Source: Azospirillum sp. RU38E (GTDB lineage Bacteria > Pseudomonadota > Alphaproteobacteria > Azospirillales > Azospirillaceae). Taken from it: a DNA stretch of 64,000 nucleotides. The position numbers and the translations under genes were made by a program. Below, in pieces: positions 61,529 to 64,000 of the stretch. The number at the start of each line of letters is the position of its first letter. Position 1 is the first letter of the stretch. The DNA lies in the NCBI RefSeq assembly GCF_900188385.1, contig NZ_FZOI01000006.1, forward strand, positions 124,001 to 188,000. Direction: 5' to 3'. The notes beneath the pieces were generated by a model. The model was given only the letters and a program-made list of their open reading frames with translations, was not told the DNA's origin and ran no database searches.

Positions 61529-62647
61529 ATGACCATGCGGATCCTGTTTCACGGCGCGCCGGCACGCACCAGCGTCACGCCGGACATGCTAAGCGACGCT
61601 GCGCTGCAGGCAACGGGACACAACACGGGCAATCTGTTAATCGGTGGTGCCCTTGAGAGCCAGCTTGAGGGCGCCAGCCAGTTCTTTTTTTCCCTGCCGC
61701 CGCCGGAACGCGCACGGGAAGAATTCGACCTGATCGCAATCGCGGCGTCGAACTTCATCTTTCACAGGTTCGACTTCGGCTATCTCGGCAACTTCATCGA
61801 GAAGTCCGGTCTGCCCTGCGTCGTCGTCGGCCTCGGCGCCCAGGCCAAGGACCGCAGCATAGCCATTGAAATTCCGGAGGGGACGCAGCGGTTCTTGAGG
61901 GTGGCGTCGGAACGCACGACGCTCATCGGCGTCCGCGGCACCTTCACGGCGGAGGTCTTGGATCGCATGGGGATCCGGAACGTCCAGGTGGTCGGGTGCC
62001 CGTCCTTCTATCCGCTTCAGTGCCCGCCGGCGATGACCCTGCCGGACCGGCTGCCGTCTCCCGACCAGCTGGTCCTGAACGGCTCGCGCAACGTGGTGGA
62101 GCATTCGTTCGATCCCGAAACGATGCTGGCCGTGGAGCGGGAGGTGTTCCGCTACGCCCTCAAGCACGACGTGGACTACGTCCTTCAGAGCGAGCTTCCT
62201 GAGATCCTGTTCCACCGGGGGCTGGGCGAGGCGCCGATGTCGCAGCTCGCGGCAATTCGCGATATCCTGGACATCGACCCCGCCACGACCGACGAGCAGT
62301 TCGAGCAGTTCATCCGCGCCCGCTGCAAGACGTTCTTCAACATCGCCGAATGGGCGGCGTTCATCCGCACCAAGACGCTGTCCCTCGGCAGCCGCTTCCA
62401 CGGCAACGTCATGGCGATGACGAACGGCGTTCCCGCCGTTTTGATTGCCCACGACACCCGCACCGAAGAAATGGCCGAGCATATCGGGCTGCCCCGCCTC
62501 AAGCCTGCCGTCGGGAAGCCCTTTTCGCTCGAGGGGCTGCTGGCGGAGGCCGATGCCAGCCAGTTCAACGCGCTCTACCCGAGGCGGCGCCTCGAATACA
62601 TTGAGTTCCTGAAGAAGAACGGATTGAAATCCAAACTCTCTTCCTAA
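61529..62647 (+). CDS. polysaccharide pyruvyl transferase family protein
   Basis: This is a 372-residue protein. It has the PF04230 pattern: HNTGNLLIGGALESQL near the start, LPCVVVGLGAQAKD, TTLIGVRGTFTAEVLDRMGI, VQVVGCPSFYPLQ and the final SLGSRFHGNVMAMTNGVPAVLIAHDTRT. These enzymes add a ketal-linked pyruvate from PEP to sugars of surface polysaccharides, giving them negative charge. The gene is 73 bases after the three-module glycosyltransferase. The acceptor sugar is unknown. Confidence 0.88.
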   Translation: MTMRILFHGAPARTSVTPDMLSDAALQATGHNTGNLLIGGALESQLEGASQFFFSLPPPERAREEFDLIAIAASNFIFHRFDFGYLGNFIEKSGLPCVVVGLGAQAKDRSIAIEIPEGTQRFLRVASERTTLIGVRGTFTAEVLDRMGIRNVQVVGCPSFYPLQCPPAMTLPDRLPSPDQLVLNGSRNVVEHSFDPETMLAVEREVFRYALKHDVDYVLQSELPEILFHRGLGEAPMSQLAAIRDILDIDPATTDEQFEQFIRARCKTFFNIAEWAAFIRTKTLSLGSRFHGNVMAMTNGVPAVLIAHDTRTEEMAEHIGLPRLKPAVGKPFSLEGLLAEADASQFNALYPRRRLEYIEFLKKNGLKSKLSS

Positions 62648-62674
62648 CTCGCGGCCATTTCAGAACCATTGGGC

Positions 62675-63700
62675 ATGACTATGCAGCCTCAATCGAACGA
62701 CACCGCAATCGTCATCACGTCGATTAATCATCCGACGGCGTGCATGAAGGCATTCGCGGAGGGCGCGATCCCGCGGCAGACGGGAATAATCGTCGTCGGT
62801 GACCGGAAGTCGCCCGCCGACTTCCACCTCGATGGCTGCACGTTCCTGGCCCTGGCCGACCAGGCCGCAGCGTTCCCGCGGTTCGCCGGACTGCTGCCCC
62901 TTAATTCTTACGCGCGAAAGAACATCGGCTATCTGTGGGCGCTCAAGACAGGCGCCCGGCAGATCATCGACACCGACGACGACAACGCCCCGTTCCCCAG
63001 CTTTTGGACACCCAGATCGAAGACCGTCGACGGCCGGCTGGTGGAGCGGAACGGCTGGATCAACGCTTACGCCTACTTCTCCGACGCGCTTATCTGGCCG
63101 CGCGGCCTGCCGCTGGACCAGATCCGCCAGCCGGATGCCGCCCCCGCGGCGAACGGGCGTGCGCAGCGCGTCTGCCCGGTCCAGCAGGGGTTGGCCGACG
63201 ACAACCCTGACGTCGATGCCGTCTACCGGCTGATCCTGCCGCTGCCGGTGAAGTTCACCAGCGGCGACGACATCGTCCTGGCGCCGGGGGCTTGGTGCCC
63301 GTTCAACAGCCAGAACACGCACTGGTGGCCGGAAGCCTTCCCGTTGCTGTACCTGCCGTCCTATTGCTCCTTCCGCATGACGGACATCTGGCGCTCGTTC
63401 GTCGTGCAGCGCATCCTGTGGGCTAACGACTGGTGCGTGTCCTTCCATGCGGCGACGGTCTACCAGGATCGGAACGAGCATAATCTGATGCGCGACTTCG
63501 AGGACGAGATCCCGGGGTACGTTAACAACAGCCGCATCGCCGGCACGTTGGCTGACCTCGACATCCGTCCCGGGGCTGAGAACCATGGCGACAATCTCAG
63601 GGCGTGCTATTCGGCCCTGGTGCGGCTGGGGGTCGTCGGCGTCGAGGAGATGCCGCTCCTCGACGCCTGGATCGACGCAGTGGAATCGCTTACCCCCTGA
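62675..63700 (+). CDS. STELLO-type glycosyltransferase-like protein (DUF288)
   Basis: This is a protein of about 341 residues. The N-terminal TAIVITSINHPTACMKAF and GIIVVGDRKSPADF, followed by NSYARKNIGYLWALKTGARQIIDTDDDN, match the STELLO/DUF288 proteins known from plant cellulose-synthase complexes and from surface-glycan clusters of bacteria. The DTDDDN acidic cluster looks like a GT-A metal site. Conserved segments SFRMTDIWRSFVVQRILWAND and YVNNSRIAGTLADLDI follow. ATG 62675 is used; a TTG 6 bases upstream and an ATG 6 bases downstream are alternatives, none with a clear ribosome-binding site. A role in glycan synthesis or modification is inferred from context. Confidence 0.78.
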   Translation: MTMQPQSNDTAIVITSINHPTACMKAFAEGAIPRQTGIIVVGDRKSPADFHLDGCTFLALADQAAAFPRFAGLLPLNSYARKNIGYLWALKTGARQIIDTDDDNAPFPSFWTPRSKTVDGRLVERNGWINAYAYFSDALIWPRGLPLDQIRQPDAAPAANGRAQRVCPVQQGLADDNPDVDAVYRLILPLPVKFTSGDDIVLAPGAWCPFNSQNTHWWPEAFPLLYLPSYCSFRMTDIWRSFVVQRILWANDWCVSFHAATVYQDRNEHNLMRDFEDEIPGYVNNSRIAGTLADLDIRPGAENHGDNLRACYSALVRLGVVGVEEMPLLDAWIDAVESLTP

Positions 63701-63741
63701 GGCCTGCGCCCAGGCCGTTTCTCCTGCCAATCCGGTGGATC

Positions 63742-64000
63742 ATGGACATACTGGCCGCTGCCCAAACCCTCGCCTGCCTTAAGGAATTCCACGGGTATGG
63801 GGATGGTGCGGGCTCCCCCGGGCAGGCCGTCAACCTGGTGGACAGCTGCGTGGTGCTCGACTTGGCGGTTGCGGTGGACCGCGAGCGCCTGCGGCAGTAC
63901 GGGCTGAGCGCGGAGCACGTGGCATGTAATGCCTCGGACGATGTCGCCCAGGAGCAGCGGCACCGGATGCTCGCCTTTGGCGACAACAACGACGGCATGG
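63742..64000 (+). CDS. start of an unrecognised gene in the polysaccharide block (3' end outside window)
   Basis: From ATG 63742 the frame stays open to the end of the window and reads about 86 residues, beginning MDILAAAQTLACLKEFHGYG. It is 42 bases after the STELLO-type gene on the same strand and has the same GC-rich third positions. I do not recognise the product. There is no signal peptide or membrane segment in the visible part. It could also be a chance open frame, since the true start and end are not testable here. Confidence 0.5.
   Translation, partial: MDILAAAQTLACLKEFHGYGDGAGSPGQAVNLVDSCVVLDLAVAVDRERLRQYGLSAEHVACNASDDVAQEQRHRMLAFGDNNDGM

Overview
The window reads as a large plasmid or chromid of a GC-rich alphaproteobacterium. 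The mix of several TonB-dependent receptors (TBDRs), a TPR/glycosyltransferase protein, PAS chemoreceptors and surface-polysaccharide genes suggests Azospirillaceae (a Niveispirillum- or Azospirillum-like bacterium). That placement is inference from gene content only. There are no rRNA, tRNA or core housekeeping genes, and there are two separate plasmid replication/partition modules.

Region by region. 0-0.84 kb: the end of a flavin monooxygenase. 0.9-4.55 kb: replicon module 1, with a parS palindrome, parA, parB, an iteron origin with a DnaA box, and a RepA_C-type initiator. 4.6-7.4 kb: a PLP enzyme of the cysteine synthase/desulfhydrase type divergent from an Lrp regulator, then a NodD-like LysR regulator. 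7.8-15.8 kb: a one-direction cluster of an STN-domain TBDR, an SbmA/BacA-like ABC transporter, TldE, TldD, a thioredoxin and an unknown protein, which looks like a peptide uptake and digestion pathway. 15.8-16.2 kb: repeats and three consecutive hairpins. 16.2-18.1 kb: a second parA-parB pair. 18.1-23.1 kb: a TPR glycosyltransferase-like protein and, on the minus strand, a giant LRR-Roc-COR-TIR protein, a possible immune sensor. 23.3-25.0 kb: replicon module 2, with two opposed iteron sets and a Rep_3-type initiator.

25.0-29.8 kb (minus strand) is a TetR/adaptor/RND efflux operon. 30.5-34.7 kb is a TBDR followed by an MFS transporter and a cupin. 34.7-36.2 kb is a soluble chemoreceptor with two PAS domains. 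37.1-43.4 kb is a glycan locus: TBDR, GH89 alpha-N-acetylglucosaminidase and an HGSNAT/NagX-type membrane protein. 43.6-51.6 kb is a second glycan locus: GH3 beta-glucosidase, LacI regulator, GH144-like endo-beta-1,2-glucanase and an Oar-like TBDR, with LacI-type operators in front of both transcription units. 51.9-55.4 kb is an MlaE-MlaF-MlaD-PqiC lipid transport operon followed by a GmhB-like phosphatase.

56.1-57.2 kb is a scar: a frameshifted transposase remnant and a galE gene with a large internal deletion. 57.3-64 kb is a surface-polysaccharide block whose codon choice looks different from the rest: a 1394-residue three-module glycosyltransferase, a polysaccharide pyruvyl transferase, a STELLO-type protein and the start of an unrecognised gene. 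A dispersed composite repeat ending in a 34-bp hairpin occurs four times, and partial versions occur elsewhere. In two cases it supplies a gene's stop codon.
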